The notes: generated by a model from the sequence alone, not told the origin. Counted from the first letter of the stretch, positions 1 through 9,485 are shown. The stretch is DNA of 64,000 nucleotides from Nitrospira sp. (GCA_016715825.1 JADJXO010000008.1:23534-87533); one strand, 5' to 3'. Numbers and translations are program-made.

Positions 1-1440
1 TTCCCTAACCCACCCGTTAAAATATCGGCCCAGCCGAATACGCTAACGAGATCTGTATCGTCCCCAACAAGAGCATCATCTCCCGCACCCCCATCCAACA
101 AGTCGTTGCCCAACCCACCCCACAGAGTATCGTGACCCTCATTCCCAAAAAGATCATCATCATCCGCTTGACCAAAAATCGTATCGTCACCGGCGTCACC
201 GGCTAAGAGATCGTTGCCACTGTCTCCCTGAAGTTCATCGTCGCCCTCTTCTCCAAAAATCGTATCATCACCCACATTACCCAAGAGCAGATCGTTGCCC
301 GCGCCCCCGGTTAGAAGATCTTCACCGTCATCACCCTGAAGAACATCAACCCCATCTCCGCCATCCAGCTCATCGTCTCCTTCACCACCACTGAGCTGAT
401 CGTCACCATCTCCACCATCCAAGACGTCGTTGCCTTGTTCACCGAACAGTCTGTCGTTATCTGCGCCTCCATTGAGGACATCGGAGTCATCCCCACCCGC
501 CAAAAGATCCTGCCCATCTCCACCGATGAGTACATCCTCGCCCCAGACCCCCGCCAACACGTCGTTGCCCGCTCCACCATCGAGATAATCCGAGAAGCCC
601 GCTTCATTGACGTAATCGCCCTGCAGAAAGTCATCCCCCTCTCCTCCGAAGAGTGCGTCTTCACCTTCATCTCCAAACAACTCGTCATTCCCCGCGCCAC
701 CTTCAAGCCAGTCATTCCCGACGTTTGTTCCCGTCTGCAAATTGAATTCTTCGTCTCCATACAGGCGATCGTTCCCGGCCCCGCCAAGAAGAATGTCATC
801 CCCGCCATCGCCGAGGAGAGTGTCATCACCGTCCCCACCATCAAGATAATCCGCACCACCGTCGCCGACCACGAACGCATTAGCGGTGGTCGGCGACAAC
901 ACCATGCTGCCGGGCATACGAGTGAAAATCAGATCGGGGTCATCGTTAAACTTATTATCCCCGCGCAGAAGATCATTCCCTGGCCCGCCGACAAGCTGGT
1001 CATCGCCACGGCCACCAAAGAGGAAATCATTGCCATCTCCACCGTCGAGATAATCTCTTCCCACGGGACGGGTGACATAAATCACATGATCATCGCCAAA
1101 GAGCATGTCGTTTCCAACACCGCCATAGAGCGTGTCGTCACCGGCCTGCCCCTCGAGTCGATCGTCGCCCAAGCCGCCATCGAGGTAGTCATTGCCTGGC
1201 ACGGAGTTCACCAGAGATGGATCGGTGGAATCCCCCAATAACCGGTCTCCGGTATCGCCTCCGTAGAGAATATCCTGCCCACCTCCACCGCTGAGAAAAT
1301 CAAACCCTTCCTCCCCGAACAGACGATCCTTGCCCTCTCCACCCAAAAGCGCGTCATTCCCGATCCCGCCATAGATCTGATGGTTAAACAGCGCCACACC
1401 CTGGGAGAAATCTAGGATGTCAAACCCACCATTGCCAAAC
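1..1440 (-). repeat. RTX nonapeptide repeat tract
   Basis: The minus-strand reading frame repeats glycine/aspartate nonapeptides (GGAGNDxL, GGDGDDxL, GDDxLxG) almost continuously, broken by short spacers such as the one around 860-960 encoding RMPGSMVLSPTTANAF. Two-block spacing gives the 18-residue beta-roll turn of RTX toxins and lipases. The tract continues past the left edge, so total repeat number is unknown. The repeats make long false open frames on the plus strand. Confidence 0.85.
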
Positions 1441-3752
1441 GCCACATGATTGGCCCCGGCATTGAAACTCGGCTCATTACTGTCGTTGTCGCCAACCCAC
1501 GTGACCGACTGCTGGCCATTGAAGTAATCGATCAGCGGCAAGTCGCCGTTTGGAATGGTGCCCACGTCGGCGAGCGCAATGGCCCCCTCGACATCGAGCT
1601 CATGCGTGGCGACTTCCGCCGCGGTGATCAATTGCGCAGAAAGAGACAAACTGCTCGCACTGCTCACCGGCTCTTTGGCCCAGAGATGCACGGTAAGCTG
1701 TCGCGTTCCCTCAGGAACCACCACCACAAATCCACCATTCTGCAACGTGAGTTCACCATCAGTGGTCCGAAGCGCAAACGCGTTGGCCTCTGGGCCATTC
1801 AATGTCAGTTCGAGGTGCTGGCCGCCCGTTTGTGCCGCGAAAGGCAAGTAGATGGTGAGCGTCTGGGATTGTCCCTCTGTCATGGTCAGCGGCACCGGCG
1901 GCGCGGTACTGGGATTAAAGCCCGTGGTGTCAAACGGGTTGGGCCCCATACCCTCCTGGATCACGACCGTTTGGCCGGCGCGCTGAAAGACCTCTCGTGC
2001 GTCTTCGAATGCGGTTCTCGTGGAAGAGGACAACCGAGGGTCATTCAACTCAGCAGCCCACGCTTGATCGATCAATTGCATATCAGCGAAATCACTGATC
2101 GCTTGGCCAAGATTGAAGGCCACATTGGAAATTTTCTGAACGAAGTCAGGCAACGCATTGGCGAAACCAGCGGCTGTCTCATGCGTGAAGGTATTCAACT
2201 GGGCAACAAGCTGTTCCTTGTCCTGCGGTGCAATGTCTTGAAACGCATCGATTCGATGACTGATTGCGGCCGCAAGCTGCGTGGTCATTTCAGCTAATTG
2301 CACCGGGGGTTGTCCTGCCGCGTTAGCTTGTGACCGTATAAACTCCAGCGTGTTGGCCAACCAATCAGTACCTCCACTCAACATCTGTGCCGCCAGCACT
2401 TCTGGATCAAGTCCTGGGGAAAGACTGGCGGTGAGCTCTGCCAAATGTGGAGCAGCTCCCAACTTGGCCATCAAAATTTCAAATTGAAGGTCAAGGTTTG
2501 AAACATTCCCTGGTGGAGGTAGGATCGTAATATCAGGACGCGATCCAGCACCGACATACTCACCGATAGCTTGGAAGATAGTGGACATCCCGCTCGCTGC
2601 CCCATGTACCGCGTCTGTGAAGACGGCACCCAGAGTGCTCAGAATGGAAAGGGCCCCGGTCACGGGGCGGGTGGGGGTGAAGATGGCACCCCAGTTGACT
2701 CCGGTGAATCGCTGGAACCAACTATCGCTCAGATCGCCGGAATCATGGAGGCTTGTCAGCAGCGCCTGGGTCACCGCATTAACACTACTAGGCGAACCGA
2801 TGGTCAACCCCGCCGTGACTGCCGCGACAAGCCTAAATCGAGATTCAACCAATCCAAGATTCTGATTGTTGAGGAGGTTACCAAGCAAGGCAGCGTACTC
2901 TTGCACCGAATCCACATTGAGATACCCAATCGGGCTTGTACCCGGTGATACTTGAAACTCCAGCAGCGCGCCGGGCCGCAGATTGTCATAAAACCCGGTT
3001 TCAATCCGATGTGCATCGATCAGCCCATAGGCGTACTGGTGACCCAGATCGTTGGTTCTATCGGACCTGAAATCGAGCAAGAAGGTATCGCCACCCACAT
3101 GGCCGCCACCGAAGCGGGAAACCATGTCATTGGTGACATAGAAGTGGCCGGAGAGACCGAGACCTTGCAGAACAGTCGGATCATAGCCACCATGATCCGT
3201 CAGCCCCTTCAATCCTCCGAGCCCATTAAATGTGGTTAAGCTCACATTCTGCTTGTTAAAGTCAGCGAGGAACTCAGGATCCAGCGGATTCGTAGTCGTC
3301 AGTTTCTTTTGAACCCATTCATAGGCCGCATACTGTGCCAAGGCGCCGCCGAGGCTTTGGCCGGTGAAATGGATTTTGGTTTCTGAATCAGTCATCAATC
3401 GTAGATCAGCAAATACTTGTTCCCGTCCCGCGACCCACTGATTCCACCCCAATGCTGTGTTGCCAGTCCAATCGACAGGGTCTGAACCATCGGTTCCACC
3501 AAAGGCCACAATTACTTCGTTTGTTGTTGTGTTCTTGTAGGTTACAAATTTAAATCCAACGGCATCATTACGGCGCTCGAATTGTTTCTCGAAGCCTTGA
3601 GCAATGGTATAGGCCGGAAGAATGTTGTAGGTGGGGGTATCTTGAAGTGGAGCAAGGAATTGCGGCGCCGAAAGTGATGCGGTGAAATACGAAGCATCGC
3701 TTGCGATTAGCGCTAGCTTGGCTAACTCATTGAGTTGCTGTGTTACAAACAT
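1..3752 (-). CDS. Lipase-domain / RTX calcium-binding repeat protein (C-terminus beyond left edge)
   Basis: About 1,250 residues are visible and there is no stop before the window edge. The N-terminal ~290 residues look like a class 3 / Mbeg1-like alpha/beta hydrolase: VAFGGTD, then the nucleophile elbow GQSLGG with Ser133, and a later NDMVSRFGGGH stretch that may carry the acidic and His residues. A middle region (~residues 400-770) has helical stretches followed by a beta-rich part. From ~residue 770 the protein is tandem nonapeptides of GGxGxDxLx type, the calcium-binding beta-roll of RTX exoproteins, which usually leave by type I secretion; no type I transporter is in the window. The ATG at 3752 has AAGGA upstream and lies 2 bases after the stop of the upstream gene, so the two are probably co-transcribed. 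There is no signal peptide, as expected for RTX export. The substrate is unknown. The open frames on the opposite strand are shadows of the repeats. Confidence 0.85.
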   Translation of the reverse strand, partial: MFVTQQLNELAKLALIASDASYFTASLSAPQFLAPLQDTPTYNILPAYTIAQGFEKQFERRNDAVGFKFVTYKNTTTNEVIVAFGGTDGSDPVDWTGNTALGWNQWVAGREQVFADLRLMTDSETKIHFTGQSLGGALAQYAAYEWVQKKLTTTNPLDPEFLADFNKQNVSLTTFNGLGGLKGLTDHGGYDPTVLQGLGLSGHFYVTNDMVSRFGGGHVGGDTFLLDFRSDRTNDLGHQYAYGLIDAHRIETGFYDNLRPGALLEFQVSPGTSPIGYLNVDSVQEYAALLGNLLNNQNLGLVESRFRLVAAVTAGLTIGSPSSVNAVTQALLTSLHDSGDLSDSWFQRFTGVNWGAIFTPTRPVTGALSILSTLGAVFTDAVHGAASGMSTIFQAIGEYVGAGSRPDITILPPPGNVSNLDLQFEILMAKLGAAPHLAELTASLSPGLDPEVLAAQMLSGGTDWLANTLEFIRSQANAAGQPPVQLAEMTTQLAAAISHRIDAFQDIAPQDKEQLVAQLNTFTHETAAGFANALPDFVQKISNVAFNLGQAISDFADMQLIDQAWAAELNDPRLSSSTRTAFEDAREVFQRAGQTVVIQEGMGPNPFDTTGFNPSTAPPVPLTMTEGQSQTLTIYLPFAAQTGGQHLELTLNGPEANAFALRTTDGELTLQNGGFVVVVPEGTRQLTVHLWAKEPVSSASSLSLSAQLITAAEVATHELDVEGAIALADVGTIPNGDLPLIDYFNGQQSVTWVGDNDSNEPSFNAGANHVAFGNGGFDILDFSQGVALFNHQIYGGIGNDALLGGEGKDRLFGEEGFDFLSGGGGQDILYGGDTGDRLLGDSTDPSLVNSVPGNDYLDGGLGDDRLEGQAGDDTLYGGVGNDMLFGDDHVIYVTRPVGRDYLDGGDGNDFLFGGRGDDQLVGGPGNDLLRGDNKFNDDPDLIFTRMPGSMVLSPTTANAFVVGDGGADYLDGGDGDDTLLGDGGDDILLGGAGNDRLYGDEEFNLQTGTNVGNDWLEGGAGNDELFGDEGEDALFGGEGDDFLQGDYVNEAGFSDYLDGGAGNDVLAGVWGEDVLIGGDGQDLLAGGDDSDVLNGGADNDRLFGEQGNDVLDGGDGDDQLSGGEGDDELDGGDGVDVLQGDDGEDLLTGGAGNDLLLGNVGDDTIFGEEGDDELQGDSGNDLLAGDAGDDTIFGQADDDDLFGNEGHDTLWGGLGNDLLDGGAGDDALVGDDTDLVSVFGWADILTGGLG

Positions 3753-3754
3753 GA

Positions 3755-4798
3755 TTATGTTCCTTTGCACACGTCTATGATGTTTAGAGTGATACGTAGC
3801 TCTCGATTTTTGGCATCAAAAGGATCACGTACAAATGCCACCTTGCAGCCATCCGGAGATGCTGTAAAGCTGGCTATCATACCCCCGCTGATTTTCTGCA
3901 GTTGATTTTGATGAACCCAATAGGCACCCGCGTCACCGGGATCTAGCGACTTATGAACGTTTATGGCGTTAGTAATAACAAAAAGTCCTTTTTGTGTTGG
4001 CGTGGCGTTTGTCCAGCCTCCAAAATGTCCTAAGACTTCATGCCTAGTTACACTTCCATCGGGCTTCATAAACCAGTAGGTTTGGGGCTGAACAACTTCT
4101 CTTTTGGCAATATTGTTCCACCCATACATGAAATAAGAATCTAGAAAGGTTATGTAATGGATGTGCGATGGATCCACTTCTGACTTTAGAATTGGTAGTG
4201 GGATTGCGTAGCTCGTGCCAGGTCGATGCCAGAGAACCGCTAAATCCTTGCCAGATTGAAGGTCGCGTGGACGTCGGACATCTAGGTATCCATGCTCAGG
4301 CAATAACTCAACATAGTCACCTCGCAGCCCTCGTGAGTGATAAGCCTTGCACGTGATCGGGTGGTGCTTTACCCCTTCCTCCCACTCCGGTGGCTCACCC
4401 TCCCAGGTTTCCTTCGAGTAATGAACATCGAGGTACGTCCGTTCCTCCCCCATCGGTCCTTTCTTCGATGGACCCTCGCTGATGGAGTAACCAATGTAGC
4501 CGCGGAAATAACAACCGAGGCTGGCATTCTTCACATACACTGTTCGCTGATTCTCGCGAGTATCCCAGATGTAGATGTTCTGCTCCCGTGCATACTGACC
4601 TCGTTTGTCTATATTCTCGAGGTTGATCTCATATCCCGTGAACATCACGCGATCATTATCGAGCCAGTAGAGACGGTGCTGGCTACTTGTCTGGAACCCT
4701 GAATCCTTGAGAACGAAAGGTGGTTTATCTGCCGAAGTCGCCAACTGCGGACTCACAATCACCATAGCGAATATCACAATCAACCACAGTCGCTGCAT
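3755..4798 (-). CDS. Secreted protein of unknown function, propeller-like C-terminus
   Basis: This encodes 347 residues beginning with a clear signal peptide (hydrophobic WLIVIFAMVIV, then SPQLATSA). The frame is open up to 4882, directly abutting the upstream stop, but the signal peptide and an AGAGG-type ribosome site before 4798 favour the shorter start. The body is rich in Trp and Tyr, and the C-terminal FTASPDGCKVAFVRDPF resembles a PD40/TolB-type propeller blade. I do not recognise a family over the full length. It sits between the DUF3467-like gene and the lipase/RTX gene, 2 bases upstream of the latter. A role in handling or targeting the RTX lipase is possible but is inferred from position only. 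Confidence 0.7.
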   Translation of the reverse strand: MQRLWLIVIFAMVIVSPQLATSADKPPFVLKDSGFQTSSQHRLYWLDNDRVMFTGYEINLENIDKRGQYAREQNIYIWDTRENQRTVYVKNASLGCYFRGYIGYSISEGPSKKGPMGEERTYLDVHYSKETWEGEPPEWEEGVKHHPITCKAYHSRGLRGDYVELLPEHGYLDVRRPRDLQSGKDLAVLWHRPGTSYAIPLPILKSEVDPSHIHYITFLDSYFMYGWNNIAKREVVQPQTYWFMKPDGSVTRHEVLGHFGGWTNATPTQKGLFVITNAINVHKSLDPGDAGAYWVHQNQLQKISGGMIASFTASPDGCKVAFVRDPFDAKNRELRITLNIIDVCKGT

Positions 4799-4882
4799 GC
4801 TCCAACCTCTCAACTTTTCTTGCCTGTTGCCCAAGGTTTGCCCATTGCGCCCTATACAATCCGCCAGTGCCTCTACTCCCAT

Positions 4883-5203
4883 TCAGCCTTTCGCCTTTGC
4901 CTTCTGCGCCGCACCGAGCCCACCCAATACTTGCTGAATCTGCTGGTGCAATCGCACCAGGGCGTTCACGTCCATGGCCACACGGGTGACAAGGTGACCC
5001 TCCAACCCCTTCGGCGCGGCCTGACCGTCCTTGGCCGTCTTTGCAATCGTGGCCAGCAGCGCCGGTTCGATGAAGCCGAAGTCGAGATACGCGATCCCCT
5101 GGGCCACACCAACGTTCGTATAATTCGTCGCACGTGGATGGGCTGACGTCTCGCTGGGTTTCAAGCGGACGTTGAGTGCAATGGTGGTGTTCGGTTCGCT
5201 CAT
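4883..5203 (-). CDS. DUF3467-like small protein
   Basis: 106 residues, no signal peptide or membrane segment. The middle (YTNVGVAQGIAYLDFGFIEP, then LVTRVAMDVNALVRLHQQIQQVL) matches the pattern I associate with DUF3467: an N-terminal aspartate-phenylalanine-glycine strand, then a V-A-MD/MS-P-like strand and a final helix. A strong ribosome site (AAAGGAG) precedes the ATG at 5203. It is the first gene of the leftward operon leading to the secreted protein and the RTX lipase. The biochemical role is unknown; the family assignment is from pattern only. Confidence 0.6.
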   Translation of the reverse strand: MSEPNTTIALNVRLKPSETSAHPRATNYTNVGVAQGIAYLDFGFIEPALLATIAKTAKDGQAAPKGLEGHLVTRVAMDVNALVRLHQQIQQVLGGLGAAQKAKAKG

Positions 5204-5614
5204 CGGTTCACACTCCTTTGTCGTGGGTAAACAGCCGAGTAGATGACAACAGCGTGGGATACTCCCAATGCATTTGTATTCCTAATGAGATGGGTGCGTG
5301 AGTCTAAAAGGCGGTCGATACGCTGTCAAGAACCCGTGCTCCCCATAGGCCACCAGCGCCGGCCGGATGGACTTTGCCTGAAACTACCTACAGGTTGTAA
5401 CTGGGCAAAAGAGGGGGAATAAGGACCGGTGGACCGGTATCGAAGCGCCCTTCAGATCCTACGAGCCAAACCGAATACCTACCCCTCGATGGCGTAAATA
5501 GGAGACGCCCATCGCCCTAGATAAAACCGGCGGTGCGCCGATAACCTCAATCAGATCGAGATGTTCAGATATCAAGTTCAGCGCCCTTGGAATAGGCCTG
5601 GATGGGAAAGGGGG
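5204..5614. other. Non-coding spacer between divergent genes
   Basis: About 410 bases separate the start of the leftward RTX operon from the promoter of the rightward gene at 5704. No open frame with a plausible ribosome site and no clear RNA fold was seen. It must hold the promoter of the leftward operon, but I could not place it with confidence. Confidence 0.5.
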
Positions 5615-5642
5615 TTGTAATTTCTCTCTCAGGCGTTACAAT
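5615..5642 (+). promoter_or_regulatory. Sigma70-like promoter for the secreted protein gene at 5704
   Basis: TTGTAA at 5615-5620 and TACAAT at 5637-5642 are separated by 16 bases. They lie 61 bases upstream of a GTG start that has AGAGG at the right distance. Both hexamers deviate from consensus, so this is a reasonable but unproven call. Confidence 0.4.
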
Positions 5643-5703
5643 AGTGCCGATTCGTCAACGCCAATCTGATCATTCACCATCATCATTATAGAGAGGTAGA
5701 CCC

Positions 5704-6117
5704 GTGACATCACGAACACTCTTGCAGCTCATCATGACAGCAAGTCTCTGCGGCACAGTCGGTACCGTGTGGGCGTACGACGCCAGCCCGGGCGCAAGTA
5801 GTACGGATCCTTGCAACCAGGTGATCTTCTCCGCCTTCACGCCTCCTGCGTTCTCCGTTGACAAGAACAATGTGGAAGTCGCACCGAAATCGGAGTTTTC
5901 GTTTCTTGTATCCAAGACCGCCCCTCCGTCAAGCATCACGGTGAAGATCAAGGATGAAAAAGTCCCCGTCACGGTGAAACCTATCCACAACGGGAACCTG
6001 GTCAAAGGCAAGCTGCCGGAGAGCGCGGTGGGGCGCTATATTCGCCTCGACGTGTTCGCCAAAGGCCCCGGTGGCTGCGACAAAGCGGATGGCTGGCTGC
6101 TGAAAGTGGGAAAATGA
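5704..6117 (+). CDS. Small secreted protein, unknown function
   Basis: 137 residues from a GTG start preceded by AGAGG. Residues 1-24 are a signal peptide ending near VWAYDA. The mature part is a predicted small beta-rich domain with two cysteines (DPCNQ near the start and GGCDK near the end) that could form one disulfide. The sequence around TAPPSSITVKIKDEKVPVTV has the strand pattern of an immunoglobulin-like fold. It appears to be a single-gene transcript, between a promoter and a strong hairpin. No family recognised. Confidence 0.7.
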   Translation: MTSRTLLQLIMTASLCGTVGTVWAYDASPGASSTDPCNQVIFSAFTPPAFSVDKNNVEVAPKSEFSFLVSKTAPPSSITVKIKDEKVPVTVKPIHNGNLVKGKLPESAVGRYIRLDVFAKGPGGCDKADGWLLKVGK

Positions 6118-6129
6118 CCGTGTCAGGAG

Positions 6130-6163
6130 ACGACGTAGGCAGCAATCTCCCTGCCTACGTCGT
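6130..6163 (+). terminator. Perfect 13-bp hairpin after the secreted protein gene
   Basis: ACGACGTAGGCAG at 6130-6142 pairs exactly with 6151-6163 across an 8-base loop, 12 bases after the stop codon at 6117. There is no T-tract after the stem, so termination may be incomplete or Rho-assisted; the hairpin could also protect the 3' end. Confidence 0.6.
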
Positions 6164-6415
6164 GGTCTGCCTCCGCGCCTAGACGATCCTCAGCGCGTTT
6201 CTCTCACCGACTTGATCGCCTCTCGAAACTCCCCAATCACAACCATTGCCTGAGCCAGGCGACGTTCGGCCAATCGGCATGCCCCATCGCGCATCCCATG
6301 TTTTCAGACCGAGCGCAACCGAACATAATTGCACGATTACTCCTCGGCTCTTCATCCGCCGTGCTAGGAGAGCAGCCGTAGGCTTATTACGTGAGGCAAT
6401 CGGAATGGATGTTGA

Positions 6416-6874
6416 TTAGAATGGAAACCGGATACCGACCTGCACTTCATTCGGGACCATTTGTCCGGCCAAGCTTCTGAGTCCGACATCGGTGGAATTG
6501 GAGGACGATAATGGACTAGACAGCGCCGGACTGATCAAGCGATCAAACTCGGTGGCATAGCCTCCCCTGAACCCCGCGCCGAAATAGGGTACCAGCGTCG
6601 TTCCTCCCACCGAAATTTGTTTCGACACATTTGGAAGGGTCCGGATGAGCACCTTACCATTTCCCGGTATCGAGCCCGACGGCAGCCACTGCTTATCCAT
6701 CTCCGTGACGATGGCAGTCGGCGGCATCGTTCCGGAATCCGAGGATCCGAGCATGGGAAGACGGTCACCGGCCGCACCCGCATAGGGAAGCGGCTCGCCC
6801 AAACTGATGCCGACCATAAGACCGATCCCCAGAAGGCATCGACAATGTCTAGAAATGGCACACAGCTGAGCCAT
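6416..6874 (-). CDS. Secreted protein with a beta-barrel-like C-terminus, unknown function
   Basis: 152 residues. The ATG at 6874 follows AAGGTG and begins a signal sequence (hydrophobic LLGIGLMVGISLG, then PYAGA); a longer frame to 6922 is less likely. The remainder is Gly/Ser-rich, has VPYFGAGFRGGYATEF, and ends in GIRFPF, a terminal aromatic residue typical of outer-membrane beta-barrels. It is too short for a full barrel of usual size, so it may be a short surface protein or a truncated one. No family recognised. Confidence 0.5.
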   Translation of the reverse strand: MAQLCAISRHCRCLLGIGLMVGISLGEPLPYAGAAGDRLPMLGSSDSGTMPPTAIVTEMDKQWLPSGSIPGNGKVLIRTLPNVSKQISVGGTTLVPYFGAGFRGGYATEFDRLISPALSSPLSSSNSTDVGLRSLAGQMVPNEVQVGIRFPF

Positions 6875-7087
6875 AGAGACACACCTTACAACCTGTCCGA
6901 CACCTATGCAAGAGGTCGGCACCGCCTCACAATGTGTTTCCCGTTTGCCTTGGCATGATTGGAGAGCGGATTTCGCCGATCAGCCTCGCTGAGGTTAGCT
7001 TCACACATCCGCTATTTTCTTGGCGAGCGGGGGGCTCCACGTTATCGTACGTGCAGCAGACCACAGAAGAACTACCGGAGATACTTC

Positions 7088-8503
7088 ATGCGATCATATG
7101 ACATGGTCGTCATCGGCAGTGGCCCGGCCGGTCAGAAAGCAGCGGTTCAAGCAGCAAAGTTATCGAAACGGGTGGTCCTGATCGAAAAGGCCCACCAATT
7201 GGGCGGTACCTCGTTGAACACCGGCACCCTACCCAGCAAAACCCTCAAAGACACTATTGAATACCTTCACGGATTAGGGCGTCGAGGCTTGCCCCAACTG
7301 GGGGCAGAGCTCACGCGGCGGTTGACTCTCCCTGATCTGATGGCACGAAAAGACCAGGTCATCGAAACTGAGGTCGGTGTCGTGGGGCACCAATTACAGC
7401 GCAACAAGATCGAGATTCTCCAGGGCACCGCGAGCTTTCTCGATTCGCATACATTGAACGTGACGCGATCGGATGGAACCGCCGATCAGGTCCGCGCCTC
7501 GATCATCGTCCTCGCCACAGGGTCGCGACCACGTCGCCCCTCGGAGATCCCATTCGACGATGTGATGATCTGCGATTCGGACTCTTTTTTACGCACCAGG
7601 AAGCATCCCACCAGCATCATCGTTATTGGTGGTGGTGTCATTGGAACTGAATATGCGTCGATGCTGGCCGCATTCGGCATCACGGTTACGCTCATTGACC
7701 GCCGGAACCAGATGTTGCGGTTTCTTGATCAGGAAATCGCAGCAGCACTGGCCACGCAGATGGAGGAGAATGGCGTGGCAATACGGCTGGGGCAGGAGCA
7801 TCTGAATGTGGTGATCGGTGACTCGAACCGCCCGGCCGTTCAACTCCACAATGGTGAAACTGTGACGGCCGACATGGTGCTCTACACGATGGGGCGGATC
7901 GGCAACACCGAAGCGTTGAATCTCCCGGCCATCGGGTTGGACACAGACCAGCAGGGACAACTCCCCGTCAACGCTCACTACCAAACCGCGCTCCCACACA
8001 TCTATGCGGCAGGCGATGTTATTGGGTTCCCGGCACTCGCCGCAACTGCGATGGAACAGGGCCGTCTCGCCACCTGTCATGCCTTTCAGATCCCCGATGC
8101 GCATGACATCAAGGTGATCCCGTACGGCATCTACAGCATTCCGGAGGTCTCGATGGTCGGAAAGACCGAAGAGGACCTCACCGCCGCAGATATCCCTCAC
8201 GCCACTGGGAGGGCTTTCTTTCGAGAAATGGCACGCGGTCACATCAGCGGAGAGCTCCACGGTCTCTTAAAGGTGATCTTTCACCGCAACACACATACGC
8301 TCCTGGGAGTTCATATCATCGGCCAAGGAGCAACCGAACTGATCCATATCGGCCAATCGGTGCTGACGTATGGAGGAACGGTGGAATATTTCGTCCACAA
8401 CGTCTTCAATTATCCCACGATGGCCGAGTGCTATCGCACCGCGGCTCTCGATGGGCTCAATCGACTGCAGCAGACGAAGTGCCAACCAGCTGCCGCCGCT
8501 TGA
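7088..8503 (+). CDS. sthA: Soluble pyridine nucleotide transhydrogenase-like flavoprotein (copy 1)
   Basis: 471 residues from the ATG at 7088 (GGAG upstream); the frame extends further upstream without support. It has the FAD dinucleotide fold GSGPAGQKAAVQ at the N-terminus, the NAD(P)-binding GGGVIGTEYAS near residue 180, the FAD motif YAAGDVIG near residue 305, and the C-terminal dimerisation domain with the HNVFNYPTMAE motif of SthA. The disulfide motif of lipoamide dehydrogenases (TCLNVGC) is TSLNTGT here, so both cysteines are gone and dithiol chemistry is excluded. SthA-type enzymes move hydride between NADH and NADP(H) in the cytosol. A second copy lies at 50086. The start codon and neighbours suggest a single-gene unit. 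Confidence 0.85.
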   Translation: MRSYDMVVIGSGPAGQKAAVQAAKLSKRVVLIEKAHQLGGTSLNTGTLPSKTLKDTIEYLHGLGRRGLPQLGAELTRRLTLPDLMARKDQVIETEVGVVGHQLQRNKIEILQGTASFLDSHTLNVTRSDGTADQVRASIIVLATGSRPRRPSEIPFDDVMICDSDSFLRTRKHPTSIIVIGGGVIGTEYASMLAAFGITVTLIDRRNQMLRFLDQEIAAALATQMEENGVAIRLGQEHLNVVIGDSNRPAVQLHNGETVTADMVLYTMGRIGNTEALNLPAIGLDTDQQGQLPVNAHYQTALPHIYAAGDVIGFPALAATAMEQGRLATCHAFQIPDAHDIKVIPYGIYSIPEVSMVGKTEEDLTAADIPHATGRAFFREMARGHISGELHGLLKVIFHRNTHTLLGVHIIGQGATELIHIGQSVLTYGGTVEYFVHNVFNYPTMAECYRTAALDGLNRLQQTKCQPAAAA

Positions 8504-8756
8504 GACTGCCCAGCACCACCTGCTCTCTCCTCCAGTGATCTTTCCAAGCAGAGGAGTGTTGGATCGGTGAGAACACGTTTGCTTTTGTTTCCAAAGAAGA
8601 TATAATCGCGCTGTGCTTCAGGTCGTCATGATCTACGAGGAGTCGTGGTCATGAGCCTCTACTCAACTCTTCGTCTCTCCTCGCTGCCCTATAGACAGTC
8701 TTGCTCGTCCACCAGCAGAGCTCTGCCTGGAGATCTGCGTCTACTGGAGGTACGCC

Positions 8757-9257
8757 ATGCCGATTCCTCAAATTCTCAGAATTCGTCTCGATCGCGAACA
8801 TGTTCATTACGAGGTGCTCCCGCACTCTCGAACATGTGGCGCTCTTCAGGTCGCGCGAACCCTTCACGTGCCTGAACAGCAAATGGCCAAGGCCGTGATC
8901 GTGAAGGTGAAACAGCACTTTGTCACCACCGTCCTGCCGGCAAGATGGACCGTCGACCTTCATGGCCTCCGAAAGATGTTTGGGACTCATCGCGTACGGC
9001 TGGCGACCGAGCAGGAGATGACGGAGCTGTTCCCCGACTGTGAGGTGGGTGCGATGCCGCCTTTCGGGATGCTCTATGGACTTCCGGTCTATGTGGATCG
9101 GTCGCTCGCGCAGGACGGAGAGATTGTCTTTGAAGGCGGTACGCACTCGGAGGCGATCAGCATGCGATACTGGGATTTCGCGGCGCTCATGTTCCCCACG
9201 GTGGTGGACCTGCATCATCCGCCATGCGATGGATTGACCGAGAGCGCCAGGAACTAG
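8757..9257 (+). CDS. YbaK/EbsC-family aminoacyl-tRNA deacylase-like protein
   Basis: 166 residues, with GGAGGT before the ATG. The fold is recognisable from LRIRLDREHVHYEVLPHS, then MAKAVIVKVKQHFVTTVLPA (containing the lysine common to the family), then a GAMPPFGM-like loop that matches the G-x-P-PFG signature of YbaK/ProX editing domains. Such proteins hydrolyse misacylated tRNA, usually Cys- or Ala-tRNAPro. It stands alone after sthA copy 1. Substrate specificity cannot be read from the sequence. Confidence 0.8.
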   Translation: MPIPQILRIRLDREHVHYEVLPHSRTCGALQVARTLHVPEQQMAKAVIVKVKQHFVTTVLPARWTVDLHGLRKMFGTHRVRLATEQEMTELFPDCEVGAMPPFGMLYGLPVYVDRSLAQDGEIVFEGGTHSEAISMRYWDFAALMFPTVVDLHHPPCDGLTESARN

Positions 9258-9263
9258 GCCGCA

Positions 9264-9485
9264 TCACTCACCCAGCCAGTTCCACAGGTAGGGGATGAGT
9301 AGATAGGCTGCGGCAGAGGCCAGTACCCCCACGACCGCACCGAAGAGCCCGGCCACGTAGAGTCCTGCAAACGGGGCCGCGAACACGACGAGAATCATGA
9401 ACAAGGCCAGGGAACGATGGCGTTCGTAGAACGTCCGCCGACCTTCGGCCGACAAAGAGGGAGACGACCCCGAAGGATTTGACAT
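9264..9485 (-). CDS. Small two-helix membrane protein
   Basis: 73 residues from the ATG at 9485: a short polar N-terminus with RRTFYERHRS, then two hydrophobic helices (LALFMILVVFAAPFAGLYVAG and a second one from VVGVLASAAAYLLIPYL). A longer frame upstream reads through the neighbouring gene region and is not supported. The ribosome site is weak. It is convergent with the YbaK-like gene, whose stop lies 7 bases away. Function unknown. Confidence 0.6.
   Translation of the reverse strand: MSNPSGSSPSLSAEGRRTFYERHRSLALFMILVVFAAPFAGLYVAGLFGAVVGVLASAAAYLLIPYLWNWLGE

Noticed and set aside
1..1440. Short regular repeats as a possible CRISPR array
   Set aside because: Repeats are 27-base codon-level units with no conserved spacers and they translate into RTX nonapeptides.
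435..2297. Long open frames on the plus strand across the RTX region
   Set aside because: They are mirror frames of the repetitive GGxGxDxL codons on the minus strand; the real gene is continuous on the minus strand to 3752.
6959..7087. N-terminal extension of sthA copy 1
   Set aside because: It lacks a ribosome site and family similarity; the FAD motif starts right after the ATG at 7088.
7589..8260. Minus-strand frame inside sthA copy 1
   Set aside because: Antisense shadow of a well supported gene; the sequence resembles no protein.
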